The notes under the pieces are model-generated. The model searched no databases. It was given only the letters and a program-made list of their open reading frames with translations, and was not told where the DNA came from. The position numbers and the translations under genes are program-made. A stretch of 64,000 nucleotides of DNA, taken from assembly GCA_015548865.1 (NCBI GenBank), contig JADMXW010000018.1, positions 1 through 64,000 of the forward strand. The letters are read 5' to 3'. Of the stretch, positions 1-10,969 are shown in pieces. The stretch is from Serratia marcescens. Its GTDB lineage: Bacteria > Pseudomonadota > Gammaproteobacteria > Enterobacterales > Enterobacteriaceae. The number at the start of each line of letters is the position of its first letter. Position 1 is the first letter of the stretch.

Positions 1-9
1 GCGTCTGAC

Positions 10-170
10 AAAAATGCCGGGAGCATTTTTGAACGCTGTTAACAGCGGCCCCGTAGGGGCGAGTCTCATGGATGAGACGAGTTTTCCGCGTCGCTGTCGG
101 CCCGTCAGTGGGCTCAGGTGCCAAAGGCACCGCGTAGCGGCGTTGTTTTCCGCGAAGAGCCAGGGGTCTC
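10..170. repeat. Hairpin-rich repeat module beside an ERIC copy
   Basis: This non-coding stretch is a run of short perfect hairpins: AAAAATGC/GCATTTTT at 10-30 (which could end transcription from a gene to the left), CGCTGTTAACAGCG at 34-47, GCCCC/GGGGC at 48-60, GTCTCAT/ATGAGAC at 63-78, GCCC/GGGC near 100-112 and GGTGCC/GGCACC at 117-131. The order GTTAAC palindrome, GGCCC, then a GTCTC-type hairpin recurs inside the ERIC-like elements at 38113-38297 and 60250-60412, so it looks like one repeat family. A reading frame across it is only a by-product of the GC-rich hairpins. Confidence 0.6.
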
Positions 171-276
<106 letters not shown>

Positions 277-350
277 GAAGCGTAAAAAGAAGCTGATGGC
301 AGAGGACTCCACGGCCAGTGTGTCCCCTGCCACCGCTTCAGAACGGGTGA

Positions 351-1736
351 TTAATCGACCTTGGCCCCTTTCTCTATCAACAGGGCGGGTTCTTTTTTCA
401 CGTTGACGGTTAAGCCTTTGGTTTGCAGTTCAGCGTTACGCACGCGAATGCCCTGATCGGCATCAATACGCACATTGTCAAAATGGAAGCCGCTTAAGGG
501 AGCTTCTGGCACGCCAATGATATACGCTGCAGCTTTGCTTTTACCCGTCGATTCCAGGTTCTCAATCGTCACATTGCTGAAATGCGGCGTCTTGTATTTA
601 TCAAACGGCTGTTTGGGATCGGTATCGGGTGGGTAGATTTGCTCACCCATGGTGAATCCCCCCTCTGCCAGCAGTTTGTCTACTTCGGCCTGCACGATAG
701 GCGCGGCTTTGTAGTAGCCCGCGAACACCAGCGGAATATCAACATCGACCATTTTGGTGTTGCGGTAAGTGATGTTTTTCACCTCACCGCCTTTACCGCG
801 CAGCGTTTTAATGCGAATGCCGTACATTGAACCTTCGAACTGGTTATTTTCCACCAGTACGTTATTCACGCCGCCGGAGGTCTCACTTCCGATGGAAATG
901 CCGCGACCTTGGTGTAATACGTTGTTAGCGATGTAGATATTGTCAACGACCCCTTCTGGGAAGCGCTCGTCCGGTTTCTCTGCTTTGATAGCAATATGAT
1001 CATCGTTGCAATCAATAAAGTTATTGGTAATGCGAATATTCTGACTATCGATAGGATCGATAGCATCCGTGTTCGGTGCATGCCACGGTGACAAAATTTT
1101 GGTGTTGTTGACGTTAACGTCATGAGCGTAACGCATCACCACATGGAAACTCGGCGAGTGCGTTAGCGTAACTCCATCCACCAGCACATTATTGGAACGG
1201 GTAATGTAGATCAGACGCGGACGATCGGTACCGCCCTTTTTACCCGTAGCACGAATATTGGCACGCCAGCGTTCCCACCACACAGCACCTTGCCCATCAA
1301 TAGTACCTTCACCTGTGATAGCGACGTTCTTGGCATCTGCTACGCTGATAAACGGCAACCAACCATTTTCCGCCTCGGCGTATTTAGTCTGTTCCGTGGC
1401 ACGATAGGCCGCTTCTTCGGTGGAGGCAACAATAGTGGCATTCTTCGCCAGATTTAATCGCACATTGCTTTTCAGAAACAGTGGGTTAACCAGATAGTTC
1501 CCTTCAGGCACATACACCGTGCCCCCACCGGCCGCAGCACAGTCATCGATAGCACGTTGGAATGAATCCGTATTTAATGCAATCTGCAGGCGATGGCCTT
1601 CCGCACCATATTGCGTAACATCACACACTTTTCCATTATCGGTAAAAGTGACAACGGCAGGTAGAGCTGCGGCACCCGCCTGAGTACTGACTGCAATACA
1701 TGCGCCAAGCAATGACAAAACAAACCCCTTCTTCAT
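351..1736 (-). CDS. Secreted glycoside hydrolase family 28 polygalacturonase
   Basis: This 461-residue pectinase hydrolyses alpha-1,4-galacturonan. Residues 1-23 form a signal peptide (MKK, hydrophobic core, AGA-A), so it is exported at least to the periplasm. The rest is a right-handed parallel beta-helix with the GH28 landmarks in order: NTD at 222-224, adjacent acids D245-D246, GRG at 277-279 followed by SIGSE, and RIK at 308-310. The usual GHG is GRG here, as in some divergent, often exo-acting GH28 groups, so the cleavage mode is uncertain. It might correspond to Dickeya pehN or another peripheral Peh, but I cannot assign the paralogue. It ends a minus-strand run after ushA, from which a strong terminator separates it, so it is transcribed alone. 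The ATG is preceded by AGAGGG. Confidence 0.88.
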   Translation of the reverse strand: MKKGFVLSLLGACIAVSTQAGAAALPAVVTFTDNGKVCDVTQYGAEGHRLQIALNTDSFQRAIDDCAAAGGGTVYVPEGNYLVNPLFLKSNVRLNLAKNATIVASTEEAAYRATEQTKYAEAENGWLPFISVADAKNVAITGEGTIDGQGAVWWERWRANIRATGKKGGTDRPRLIYITRSNNVLVDGVTLTHSPSFHVVMRYAHDVNVNNTKILSPWHAPNTDAIDPIDSQNIRITNNFIDCNDDHIAIKAEKPDERFPEGVVDNIYIANNVLHQGRGISIGSETSGGVNNVLVENNQFEGSMYGIRIKTLRGKGGEVKNITYRNTKMVDVDIPLVFAGYYKAAPIVQAEVDKLLAEGGFTMGEQIYPPDTDPKQPFDKYKTPHFSNVTIENLESTGKSKAAAYIIGVPEAPLSGFHFDNVRIDADQGIRVRNAELQTKGLTVNVKKEPALLIEKGAKVD

Positions 1737-1748
1737 TCCAACACCCTC

Positions 1749-1791
1749 TATTGAAAAGACGTTTTAATAAAATATCAAAGGCTTTTCAATA
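1749..1791 (-). promoter_or_regulatory. Inverted repeat upstream of polygalacturonase; possible KdgR-type operator
   Basis: TATTGAAAAG (1749-1758) and its exact complement CTTTTCAATA (1782-1791) form a 10-bp inverted repeat just upstream of the start codon. Inside it, 1750-1768 reads ATTGAAAAGACGTTTTAAT. This agrees at most symmetric positions with the KdgR box of pectinolytic enterobacteria (AATGAAAC-N3-GTTTCATT). Repression of pectinase genes by KdgR is well established, but binding here is inference. Confidence 0.4.
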
Positions 1792-1904
1792 AAAAACGAG
1801 GACAGATCACGTTTACAATTATGAGCGCAGCAAAAATGTTATCGCTAACATTTTAGTACTACATACGTCAAAAAAATAACGCCCCAACAAAAAAGCCGAA
1901 AACA

Positions 1905-1942
1905 TAAAAAAAATGGGTCTTACATATCAGTAAGACCCATTA
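1905..1942 (-). terminator. Intrinsic terminator of ushA
   Basis: An 11-bp perfect stem, ATGGGTCTTAC/GTAAGACCCAT with a 6-nt loop, is followed on the minus strand by eight T residues. It lies 19 nt after the ushA stop and insulates the polygalacturonase gene. Confidence 0.92.
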
Positions 1943-1960
1943 AATGTTAGCGTGACCATT

Positions 1961-3616
1961 CTATTGACGGTATTGAATTTCGCCTTTTGGTGCATAGGCC
2001 GCTGCATCAAGTGGTGAATGCTGCTCAATATACTGTTTCAATACTTCGGCATCGACAAAGCCGGTATTGACGTACGTTGGCAATCCATCGAGGCGTGGGT
2101 AGTCATCCCCCCCCATCGCATTAAAGTTAAGCGTGGCCATGCGGTAGGTTTTATCCGCTTGCAATGGTTCACCTTTGATTTTCACATCATGCACACCCTG
2201 TCCATCAGCCACCAAGCTAACGTTCAAGAATTGTGCATAGGCACCGGAATCCACTTTTTTGTTAGCCACCACAGCCAAGTATTTCTCAACCTCGCTACCT
2301 TTCATATCAACATAGACCAAGGTATTGGCAAAGGGCTGAACTTTCAGCACTGTTTTATAAGTGATATCTCCGGGTTGGATAGAGTCACGAATCCCTCCGC
2401 CGCTCATTACAGCAAAATCCGCATTGGCACGTTCGCGCTGGGCCGATAACAGCAGATGCCCCAGATTGGTTTGATAGAAGCGAACCTGTTTGCGATCGCC
2501 ATCCAACGTGCCATTAACGCTCCCCACTTTCACTTCTAACTGCGCCTGCCCTTTCTCTTGGAACGGCGTCAGCATTTTCACTACGCCATCATCCTGTTTG
2601 ATTTCCTGGGTATAATAGACGCGCTCGGTGCCACCGCCCGTCTTCTCAACCTTTTTCTTCAAGTTCACAGGAATAAGTTGATAATGCGCCAGCGTCAACG
2701 TGCCATTTTTAAAGGTAAAATCAGCACGCCCTACATATTTACCCCATTCATGCGCCTGCACGATCCAAGTGCCATTTTGCCGGTCCGGCGCACAGGGTGT
2801 TCCCGGCACATAATCCACCTGTTTCTTATTTTCACTCGCCATGCAGACCGGATCCTGTGAGTGACCACCCACAATCATATCCAGGTAGCCTGCGGGCAGG
2901 CTACGCGCCATTTCGACATCTCCTGGCGCGTTAGAGCCATGCTGACCATCATCATAGTGCCCCATATGGGTCGCAGCGATAATCACATCTGGCTTTTCGG
3001 AACTACGCAATTGCTCGACCACTGACTTCACTTCCGTCGAGGGTTTGCGAAATTCAATATCAGTGAAAAACTCCGGGTTACCCAATTTTGCCGTATCGTC
3101 TGTGGTCAGGCCAATAACCGCAATCTTGATGCCTTGCTTATCAAACAGGGCATAGGGTTTGAACAGTCGCTGTTGCGTGCTCTTTTGATAGATGTTGGCA
3201 GACAGCAGCGGGAAAGTAGCCCATTTCTCCTGTTGACGCAGTACAGAGAGCGGATTATCAAACTCATGGTTACCCAGCGCCATGGCATCATAGCCCACCA
3301 TATTCATGCCGCGAAAGTCGGGCTCTGCATCCTGCAAATCAGATTCTGGCACGCCGGTATTGATATCGCCGCCAGACAGTAACAACACGCTGCCGCCTTT
3401 AGCTGCTACCTCCTTGCGAATCTGATCCACCAGTGTTTTCTGTGCAGCCAAACCATATTCGCCGTACTCGTTATGCCAGAAATGGCCGTGGTGATCATTA
3501 GTGTGGAGGATGGTGATGTCATAAGTTTTATCTTTTTCCCACGCCACCGCCCCTGCCGAGGTAAATACCAGCGACATCGCAATAGCACGTCCTAACGCTT
3601 TTGTTGCAAAACGCAT
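1961..3616 (-). CDS. ushA: Periplasmic UDP-sugar hydrolase / 5'-nucleotidase UshA
   Basis: The protein has 551 residues (E. coli 550). It degrades external UDP-glucose and nucleotides in the periplasm to uridine, sugar phosphate and phosphate for salvage. Residues 1-25 are a signal peptide ending AGAVA-W. The N-terminal metallophosphoesterase domain shows the dimetal ligands: LHTNDHHGHF at 37-46 (D41, H43), D84 in SGGDIN, GNHE at 115-118, ATHMGH and GGHSQDP. The C-terminal half is the nucleotide-binding domain with GGGIRD. It is a single gene between its own terminator and a long divergent intergenic region shared with ybaL. Confidence 0.97.
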   Translation of the reverse strand: MRFATKALGRAIAMSLVFTSAGAVAWEKDKTYDITILHTNDHHGHFWHNEYGEYGLAAQKTLVDQIRKEVAAKGGSVLLLSGGDINTGVPESDLQDAEPDFRGMNMVGYDAMALGNHEFDNPLSVLRQQEKWATFPLLSANIYQKSTQQRLFKPYALFDKQGIKIAVIGLTTDDTAKLGNPEFFTDIEFRKPSTEVKSVVEQLRSSEKPDVIIAATHMGHYDDGQHGSNAPGDVEMARSLPAGYLDMIVGGHSQDPVCMASENKKQVDYVPGTPCAPDRQNGTWIVQAHEWGKYVGRADFTFKNGTLTLAHYQLIPVNLKKKVEKTGGGTERVYYTQEIKQDDGVVKMLTPFQEKGQAQLEVKVGSVNGTLDGDRKQVRFYQTNLGHLLLSAQRERANADFAVMSGGGIRDSIQPGDITYKTVLKVQPFANTLVYVDMKGSEVEKYLAVVANKKVDSGAYAQFLNVSLVADGQGVHDVKIKGEPLQADKTYRMATLNFNAMGGDDYPRLDGLPTYVNTGFVDAEVLKQYIEQHSPLDAAAYAPKGEIQYRQ

Positions 3617-4160
3617 GGAAACTCTCCGTTAAGTAAACAACCCCTGTTAAAAAAATGCGATAGCAGCCCTCAACCCGCTCTGGTCTTAGTCAGGTATACG
3701 CGGATTGCGAGCTCTCTCCAGAATAGCGCACTTTTACTGAACGCTCGATTTCATTTATACCCAGTGATTTGCATCACAATAAGAACGGGTTTTACGCGCA
3801 TGAATTACAAGAGAAAGCTGACAAAAATGGTCGGTTCATTTGATTCTGTTGTATTTATGTCATTTACCCACGCTATTCTAGGGTTTTTTGGTCATGAGAA
3901 CCGGTTTCTTCCAGCTCTCAGGATGAAAAATCAGCATAACAGACATGAGAAAGTATCTTCATGAGCGTAATAACGTCGGTTTATCAATGCTTATCTGACG
4001 AAAGCATCATGAAATCTATGTTAGGCTTAGAATCGATGCGTAAACGAAGATTTTTACTAGAATACCCTCATTTTCCCAAGCAGGATTTCTTCAAATGAAA
4101 TAGAATTTATTTAGGAAGTCTGCTCATGTACGTTTTTCAACAATGGCAAAAGGAGTCGGG
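3617..4160. other. Divergent intergenic region ushA / ybaL
   Basis: This stretch of over 500 bp must hold the promoters of both genes. Apart from a CRP-like palindrome (listed separately) I see no RNA gene, repeat or credible small gene. A short open frame at 3764-3964 has no ribosome-binding site or recognisable product. Base composition is lower in GC than in the neighbouring genes, as expected of a promoter region. Confidence 0.6.
3764..3777. promoter_or_regulatory. Candidate CRP-cAMP binding site
   Basis: GTGATTTGCATCAC matches the CRP core GTGA-N6-TCAC exactly. It is 148 bp upstream of the ushA start and about 385 bp upstream of ybaL. This spacing would suit an upstream activator site for ushA if that transcript has a long leader. 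Function is inferred from the motif only. Confidence 0.4.
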
Positions 4161-5849
4161 ATGCATGCAACCACACCACTAATATCCACCATTGCCGTAG
4201 GGCTGGTCCTCGCGTTTTTACTGGGGATTCTGGCTAATCGACTACGCATTTCCCCTTTGGTCGGCTATCTGGTCGCCGGGGTTTTAGTGGGGCCGTTTAC
4301 CCCAGGTTTTGTCGCGGATACCGCGCTAGCACCTGAATTGGCTGAACTTGGGGTTATTCTGCTGATGTTTGGTGTCGGCCTGCATTTTTCCCTTAAAGAC
4401 CTGATGGCGGTGAAATCCATCGCGATTCCCGGCGCCATCGCACAAATCGCCGTCGCAACGTTGTTAGGAATGGGGCTATCTGCGTTGCTCGGCTGGAGCC
4501 TGGCAAGCGGGCTGGTGTTCGGGCTTTGCTTATCAACCGCGAGTACCGTAGTGCTACTGCGTGCGCTGGAAGAAAGACAGCTGATCGACAGCCAGCGCGG
4601 ACAAATCGCCATTGGCTGGCTGATTGTGGAAGATTTGGCTATGGTGCTGACGCTAGTGCTGCTCCCCGCCTTCCGAGACATGATTGGTGCAGAACATGCT
4701 GATACCGGCAAGCTGATTCGCGATCTGGCCTGGACTATCGGTAAGGTGGTTGCATTTATCACACTGATGATCGTGGTAGGTCGTCGTCTAGTGCCTTGGG
4801 TGCTGGCAAAAAGCGCAGCAACCGGCTCACGGGAGCTATTTACCCTGGCCGTGCTGGCAATGTCCCTCGGTATCGCCTTTGGCGCCGTGAAACTGTTTGA
4901 TGTCTCGTTTGCCCTGGGGGCTTTCTTTGCCGGTGTCGTGCTCAACGAATCTGAACTCAGTCAACGAGCAGCCCACGATACGCTTCCTCTACGTGATGCC
5001 TTTGCCGTGCTGTTTTTCGTTTCAGTGGGAATGCTGTTTGATCCGATGATTCTGGTCAACGAGCCAATGGCGGTGATTATCACACTGGCTATCATCATCT
5101 TCGGAAAATCTGCTGCCGCTTTCGTGCTGGTGCGTTTGTTCGGTCACTCCAAACGTACCGCGTTAACTATTTCAACCAGTCTGGCTCAAATTGGCGAGTT
5201 CGCTTTTATTTTGGCGGGACTGGGCGTCGTGCTTGGCCTCCTGTCAGAACAAGGCCGTAATCTGGTACTGGCAGGTGCGATTCTGTCCATTATGATCAAT
5301 CCACTGCTTTTTTCACTACTGGAACGCTATCTGGAAAAAACAGAGACCATTGATGAGCAGATCGTAGAAGAGGCAATTGAAGAAGAGAAACAAATCCCTG
5401 TCGATATGTGCAATCACGCACTTCTGGTCGGTTATGGGCGTGTCGGCAGTTTAATCGGAGCCAAGCTGCATCAAGAGGGCATTCCCATTGTGGTTATAGA
5501 GAATTCACGCGCACGCGTAGACGCCTTACGCGAGCAAGGCATCAAAGCCGTGCTGGGGAATGCCACCAAGGGAGAAATCATGGATTTGGCGCGGCTGGAT
5601 TGCGCCCGCTGGCTACTGTTGACTATCCCTAACGGCTATGAGGCTGGGGAAATCGTCGCGGCAGCACGTGAAAAACGCCCGGATCTGGAAATCATAGCGC
5701 GTGCACATTATGACGATGAAGTCAGCTACATCACCGAACACGGTGCCAATCAGGTAGTGATGGGTGAACGTGAAATAGCCAACAGTATGATTACGCTGTT
5801 GCAGCTAGAGCAGGCAAAGGCTGAAACGTTAAAAGAGTGCCCGATTTGA
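4161..5849 (+). CDS. ybaL: CPA2-family cation:proton antiporter YbaL (KefB-like)
   Basis: This 562-residue inner-membrane protein belongs to the monovalent cation:proton antiporter-2 family. About 12 membrane segments fill residues 1-385 (…RISPLVGYLVAGVLVGPFTPGF near the N-terminus), followed by an acidic linker and a cytosolic RCK/TrkA-N domain whose nucleotide-binding loop GYGRVG lies at 424-429. The substrate is not established; the relatives KefB/KefC export potassium under electrophile stress. I start at the ATG at 4161 because AAAAGGAG sits just upstream and the N-terminus MHATTPLIS matches E. coli MHHATPLIT. An upstream ATG at 4143 would add six residues. It converges on hemH. Confidence 0.94.
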   Translation: MHATTPLISTIAVGLVLAFLLGILANRLRISPLVGYLVAGVLVGPFTPGFVADTALAPELAELGVILLMFGVGLHFSLKDLMAVKSIAIPGAIAQIAVATLLGMGLSALLGWSLASGLVFGLCLSTASTVVLLRALEERQLIDSQRGQIAIGWLIVEDLAMVLTLVLLPAFRDMIGAEHADTGKLIRDLAWTIGKVVAFITLMIVVGRRLVPWVLAKSAATGSRELFTLAVLAMSLGIAFGAVKLFDVSFALGAFFAGVVLNESELSQRAAHDTLPLRDAFAVLFFVSVGMLFDPMILVNEPMAVIITLAIIIFGKSAAAFVLVRLFGHSKRTALTISTSLAQIGEFAFILAGLGVVLGLLSEQGRNLVLAGAILSIMINPLLFSLLERYLEKTETIDEQIVEEAIEEEKQIPVDMCNHALLVGYGRVGSLIGAKLHQEGIPIVVIENSRARVDALREQGIKAVLGNATKGEIMDLARLDCARWLLLTIPNGYEAGEIVAAAREKRPDLEIIARAHYDDEVSYITEHGANQVVMGEREIANSMITLLQLEQAKAETLKECPI

Positions 5850-5855
5850 CTCCGT

Positions 5856-5885
5856 GCGCAGCGGTAGCCCCGCTGCGCCATTTTA
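5856..5885 (+). terminator. Terminator between ybaL and hemH
   Basis: GCGCAGCGG (5856-5864) pairs with CCGCTGCGC (5870-5878) and is followed by CATTTTATG. It most likely ends ybaL and may slow hemH transcripts from the other side. Confidence 0.75.
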
Positions 5886-5901
5886 TGTGAACCCCGTTTG
5901 A

Positions 5902-6864
5902 CTACTCGCCACGTACCAAGGTTTCGAGCAAATCGATATGCCGGGCATCATCATTCAACGCCGGAATATAGGCAAACCGTTCACCGCCAGCATGCAAGAA
6001 AATCTCCCGGTTCTGTTCCTGGATCTCTTCCAATGTTTCCAGACAGTCAGCTGCAAATCCCGGGCAAATAACCTGAATATGCTTAATCCCCTGCGAAGGT
6101 AATCCTTTCAGTGTTTCATCCGTATAAGGCGTCAGCCAAGGCTCACGGCCAAAACGCGATTGGAAGGTCATTTGCACCTGTTCCGGCGTCAGCGCCAATA
6201 CTGCAGTCAGTGCCTTGGCTGTTGCCTGACAGCGCAGAGGATAGTCATCCCCCTCCGTCGCATAGCGCACCGGAATGCCATGGAACGAAATCACTAAACG
6301 GTCCGGTACGCCGTGTACTGCAAACGACTCTTCCACCCGCTGTTTTAGCGCGGCAATATAAGCCGGATGCGTCGCATAATCACGGATGAAACGAATACCC
6401 GGTATCTGGCGGCGCGTGCGCAGTGCATCGGCCAACCCATCCCACACCGCTCCTGTAGTGGAACACGAATATTGCGGATAAAGCGGCAGCACCACTAATT
6501 GGGTTACACTTTGGGACAACAAGCTATCTAACGCCGACGACAAACTCGGTGAGCCATAACTCATGCCAAGGGCCACGGGAATATCATCGCCTAAACGGGC
6601 CGCAAGCGCGCACTCTTGCCGACGACTGAACGCCAGCAGCGGAGAACCCTCTACCGTCCAGATGGACTGGTACAATTTTGCCACACGCGGTGAACGAAAA
6701 GGCAGGATCACACCATTTAACAACGGCCACCAAAGCCAGCGTGGCGTATCCACCACGCGTCTGTCACTGAGAAACTGTGCCAGATAACGCTTTACAGCAT
6801 GCGGTGTAGGAGCCTCGGGCGTCCCCAGATTAACCATCAGTACGCCCAACTTCTGTTGACTCAT
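5902..6864 (-). CDS. hemH: Ferrochelatase HemH
   Basis: Ferrochelatase inserts ferrous iron into protoporphyrin IX, the last step of heme synthesis, at the cytoplasmic face of the membrane. The 320 residues equal the E. coli length. The family signature ISFHGIP contains the metal-site histidine H195, and the acidic motif [12 protein letters not shown] lies at 269-280. I chose the ATG at 6864 because GAGGG lies 7 nt upstream and the N-terminus [16 protein letters not shown] aligns with the family. An in-frame TTG at 6879 would add five residues. The neighbour adk is upstream on the same strand but has its own terminator. Confidence 0.96.
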   Translation of the reverse strand: MSQQKLGVLMVNLGTPEAPTPHAVKRYLAQFLSDRRVVDTPRWLWWPLLNGVILPFRSPRVAKLYQSIWTVEGSPLLAFSRRQECALAARLGDDIPVALGMSYGSPSLSSALDSLLSQSVTQLVVLPLYPQYSCSTTGAVWDGLADALRTRRQIPGIRFIRDYATHPAYIAALKQRVEESFAVHGVPDRLVISFHGIPVRYATEGDDYPLRCQATAKALTAVLALTPEQVQMTFQSRFGREPWLTPYTDETLKGLPSQGIKHIQVICPGFAADCLETLEEIQEQNREIFLHAGGERFAYIPALNDDARHIDLLETLVRGE

Positions 6865-7037
6865 CGTCTGCCCTCGCAAAGGGGTTACCTGTCATGTGAC
6901 ATCGCGACAAAGCAACCGTTATCATACTCAGCGCAGAGTGTAGCGAAAATGTTGCCTGGGCGGGATAGGGAAAGCGATGTTATTACCGATACTTGCCATT
7001 GAGATCGCGAATGACAGGCAATAACGCAGGATGAGGA

Positions 7038-7068
7038 CAAAAAAAACCGGCACGCAATGTACCGGCAT
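7038..7068 (-). terminator. Intrinsic terminator of adk
   Basis: On the minus strand CCGGTAC pairs with GTGCCGG (one G-T pair) around a 5-nt loop and is followed by eight T residues. It lies 24 nt after the adk stop. Confidence 0.9.
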
Positions 7069-7091
7069 TTTCAGGCAGTGTCGCTGTGTTG

Positions 7092-7808
<717 letters not shown>

Positions 7809-7850
7809 TTATCCTCAAGGAACGGGCTCGCTTCAGCGTGTCACAAAACG

Positions 7851-7880
7851 AAAAAAAACCCGGTTAAAAACCGGGTTTTC
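7851..7880 (-). terminator. Intrinsic terminator of htpG
   Basis: AAAACCCGG/CCGGGTTTT with a 7-nt loop is followed by eight T residues on the minus strand, 17 nt after the htpG stop. Confidence 0.9.
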
Positions 7881-7896
7881 GGAAAAGTGTCGGCGG

Positions 7897-9792
7897 TTAT
7901 GCACTCAGCAGTTGGTTCATACGACGGATAAACTGGTTAGGATCTTCCAGCGTACCGCGCTCAGCCAACAATGCCTGCTCCAGCAGCAGTTCGACCCACT
8001 CGCTGAACTGAGCATCATCACTTGTGTCCGCAGTGCGTTTCACCAGTGCGTGTTCTGGGTTGAGTTCAAAGATGTATTTTACTTCCGGCGCATTCTGCCC
8101 AGCAGCGGCAAACAACTTCGCCATCTGTGTGCTCATGTCGTTAGCATCAGTAGTCACGATAGCGGGAGTATCGGTCAGACGATGCGTTAAACGCACCTCT
8201 TTCACACGCTCACCCAGCAGCGTTTTCACACGCTCAACAAACGGCTCCAATGATTTTTCCGCTTCTTTCCGCGCTTCTTCGTCACCCGCGTCATCAGCCA
8301 GCTTATCCAGCGCTTCATCCGCTTTACTGACAGACTGGAAGGATTTACCGTCAAACTCAGTCAGGTAACTCATCATCCATTCATCGATGCGGTCAGAAAG
8401 CAGCAGCACTTCAATACCTTTCTTACGGAACAGCTCCAGGTGCGGGCTGCTCTTCGCAGCGGCATAGCTGTCGGCAGTGATGTAGTAAATCTTCTCCTGC
8501 CCTTCGACCATGCGACTGACATAGTCTTCCAGCGAAACCGTCTGGGCAGAACTGTCACCCTGGGTAGAAGCAAAACGAAGCAGTTTGGCAATCGCTTCGC
8601 GGTTGCCGCCATCTTCTGCCGGCCCTTCCTTCAACACCAGGCCAAACTGCTGCCAGAACGTTTGATATTTTTCGGCATCGTCTTTTGCCAGTTTTTCCAG
8701 CATCTGCAACACGCGTTTGGTCAGCGCATTACGCAAACTTTGGGTCACTCGGCTATCTTGCAGAATTTCACGAGAGACGTTCAGCGGCAGATCGTTGGAA
8801 TCAATCAAACCACGTACAAAACGTAAATAATTAGGCATGAACTGTTCGGCATCGTCCATGATAAACACGCGCTGTACATAGAGTTTCAGGCCGTGTTTAT
8901 GATCGCGATTCCACATATCCCACGGTGCCTGAGAAGGGATATAGAGAAGACTGGTGTACTCCTGTTTCCCTTCAACACGGTTGTGACTCCAACTCAACGG
9001 ATCGGTGAAGTCGCGGGCAATGTGTTTGTAGAATTCTTTGTACTCATCTTCGGTGACATCGGCTTTGTTGCGCGTCCACAGAGCTTGCGCCTTGTTCACC
9101 TTCTCCCAAGTAACTGTCGGTTCACCCCCCTCCTCCTCACTCGGCGTATGGGTTTCAATTTCTACCGGCAGCGCGATATGGTCAGAGTATTTACCAATAA
9201 TGGAGCGTACGCGCCACTCATCGAGGAATTCATCTTCTCCTTCGCGCAGATGCAGGGTGATCTCAGTGCCGCGATCGGCCTTGACGACATCTGCCACGGT
9301 GTACTCACCTTCACCAGCAGACTCCCAGAACACCCCTTCTTCCGCGGCAGCACCTGCCGCACGGGTACGAACTGTTACTTTGTCCGCAACGATAAATGCG
9401 GAGTAGAAGCCCACACCGAACTGGCCGATGAGTTGGCTGTCTTTCGCCTGATCGGAGCCGATGGATTCCAGAAACGCTTTGGTGCCGGATTTGGCGATGG
9501 TTCCCAGATTATCAATGACCTCTTCGCGATGCATACCAATGCCGTTATCCGCAATGGTCAGGGTGCGCTGCTCCTTGTTGGTAGAGACACGCACGTGCAG
9601 CTCTCCGTCCCCTTCATAGAGTTCTGGCGAAGATAAAGCGCGAAAACGTAATTTGTCCGCCGCATCGGAGGCGTTGGAGATCAATTCACGCAGGAAAATT
9701 TCTTTATTGGAATAAAGTGAATGGATCATCAAGTGCAGCAACTGCTTCACTTCAGATTGGAAACCGCGCGTTTCTTGGCCCTTCATACTCAT
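7897..9792 (-). CDS. htpG: Chaperone HtpG (bacterial Hsp90)
   Basis: HtpG is the cytosolic Hsp90 homologue, an ATP-driven dimeric chaperone that remodels late folding intermediates with DnaK. It has 631 residues (E. coli 624). The GHKL ATPase domain occupies roughly 1-220 and shows [15 protein letters not shown] and [10 protein letters not shown]. The middle domain carries the conserved VSREILQ segment, and the C-terminal dimerisation domain ends in [11 protein letters not shown] place the start at the ATG at 9792, 8 nt after GAGGT; a GTG at 9798 and the ATG at 9786 are alternatives. A sigma32-type promoter lies about 100 bp upstream. Confidence 0.97.
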   Translation of the reverse strand: MSMKGQETRGFQSEVKQLLHLMIHSLYSNKEIFLRELISNASDAADKLRFRALSSPELYEGDGELHVRVSTNKEQRTLTIADNGIGMHREEVIDNLGTIAKSGTKAFLESIGSDQAKDSQLIGQFGVGFYSAFIVADKVTVRTRAAGAAAEEGVFWESAGEGEYTVADVVKADRGTEITLHLREGEDEFLDEWRVRSIIGKYSDHIALPVEIETHTPSEEEGGEPTVTWEKVNKAQALWTRNKADVTEDEYKEFYKHIARDFTDPLSWSHNRVEGKQEYTSLLYIPSQAPWDMWNRDHKHGLKLYVQRVFIMDDAEQFMPNYLRFVRGLIDSNDLPLNVSREILQDSRVTQSLRNALTKRVLQMLEKLAKDDAEKYQTFWQQFGLVLKEGPAEDGGNREAIAKLLRFASTQGDSSAQTVSLEDYVSRMVEGQEKIYYITADSYAAAKSSPHLELFRKKGIEVLLLSDRIDEWMMSYLTEFDGKSFQSVSKADEALDKLADDAGDEEARKEAEKSLEPFVERVKTLLGERVKEVRLTHRLTDTPAIVTTDANDMSTQMAKLFAAAGQNAPEVKYIFELNPEHALVKRTADTSDDAQFSEWVELLLEQALLAERGTLEDPNQFIRRMNQLLSA

Positions 9793-9890
9793 TGTCACTT
9801 ACCTCAATCCTAATAGTTAGTCAGGCTGATGATGTTCAATCCCTGTAGCGGGTATGGGAATGGTGCCGGTATTTCCGGCCAGTAGGCAAA

Positions 9891-9919
9891 ACGTGGGGGT
9901 AGCGGAAAGAAATTTCAAG
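9891..9919 (-). promoter_or_regulatory. Heat-shock (sigma32) promoter of htpG
   Basis: The minus strand reads CTTGAAA, then 13 nt, then CCCCCACGT. This is close to the sigma32 consensus CTTGAAA-N13-15-CCCCATnT and to the known E. coli htpG promoter. It lies about 100 bp upstream of the start codon. Confidence 0.8.
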
Positions 9920-9995
9920 AGCAAAAAACAATTTCTCACTCAGCGCGGTTCCTTATGATAACGAAACCGCGTCGAGGTGAATGCAGACAAAGAAG

Positions 9996-10600
9996 CTATA
10001 AGCGAATCGGGTTACGCCCTGCCAACGAATGAGAAAGCGTTGTACCGTCAACCATCTCCAGTTCACCGCCTACCGGCACGCCATGAGCGATACGGCTTGC
10101 CAACACACCATGCTGGGCACACAGCTCAGCAATATAGTTGGCGGTAGCATCCCCTTCCACAGTGGGATTGGTGGCAAGGATCACTTCAGTGAAGGTTTCT
10201 TGCGCCAGACGTTGTTCCAGCAGATCGAGACCGATATCGTCCGGCCCGATGCCATCCAACGGGGAGAGATGTCCCATAAGCACAAAGTAACGCCCAGCAA
10301 ACTGTCCGGTCTGCTCAATGGCATGAATGTCTGCAGGGCTTTCAACCACACAAATCTGGCCATTTTGCTGACGGCGAGGATTAGCGCAGATGGCACAGCG
10401 TTCCTGTTCGGTAAATGTGCGACAGTCAGCACAGTGACCGATTTCAGACATGGCGCGCGTCAAAGCCTGCGCTAAACGCATACCACCGCTACGATCGCGT
10501 TGCAGCAGTTGAAACGCCATGCGCTGTGCCGATTTCGGGCCAACGCCCGGTAAGCAGCGCAGCGCCTCCATCAATGATTCAAGGAGCGGACTGGTTTGCA

Positions 10601-10601
<1 letters not shown>
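9996..10601 (-). CDS. recR: Recombination mediator RecR
   Basis: RecR acts with RecF and RecO to load RecA on gapped DNA. It has 201 residues as in E. coli. It comprises a helix-hairpin-helix region ([16 protein letters not shown]), a C4 zinc finger (C57, C60, C69, C72), a Toprim domain ([10 protein letters not shown], then DDIGLDLL) and a C-terminal Walker-like segment. Its ATG overlaps the ybaB stop by one base (TGATG), so it is the last gene of the dnaX-ybaB-recR operon and is probably translationally coupled. Confidence 0.98.
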
Positions 10602-10969
<368 letters not shown>

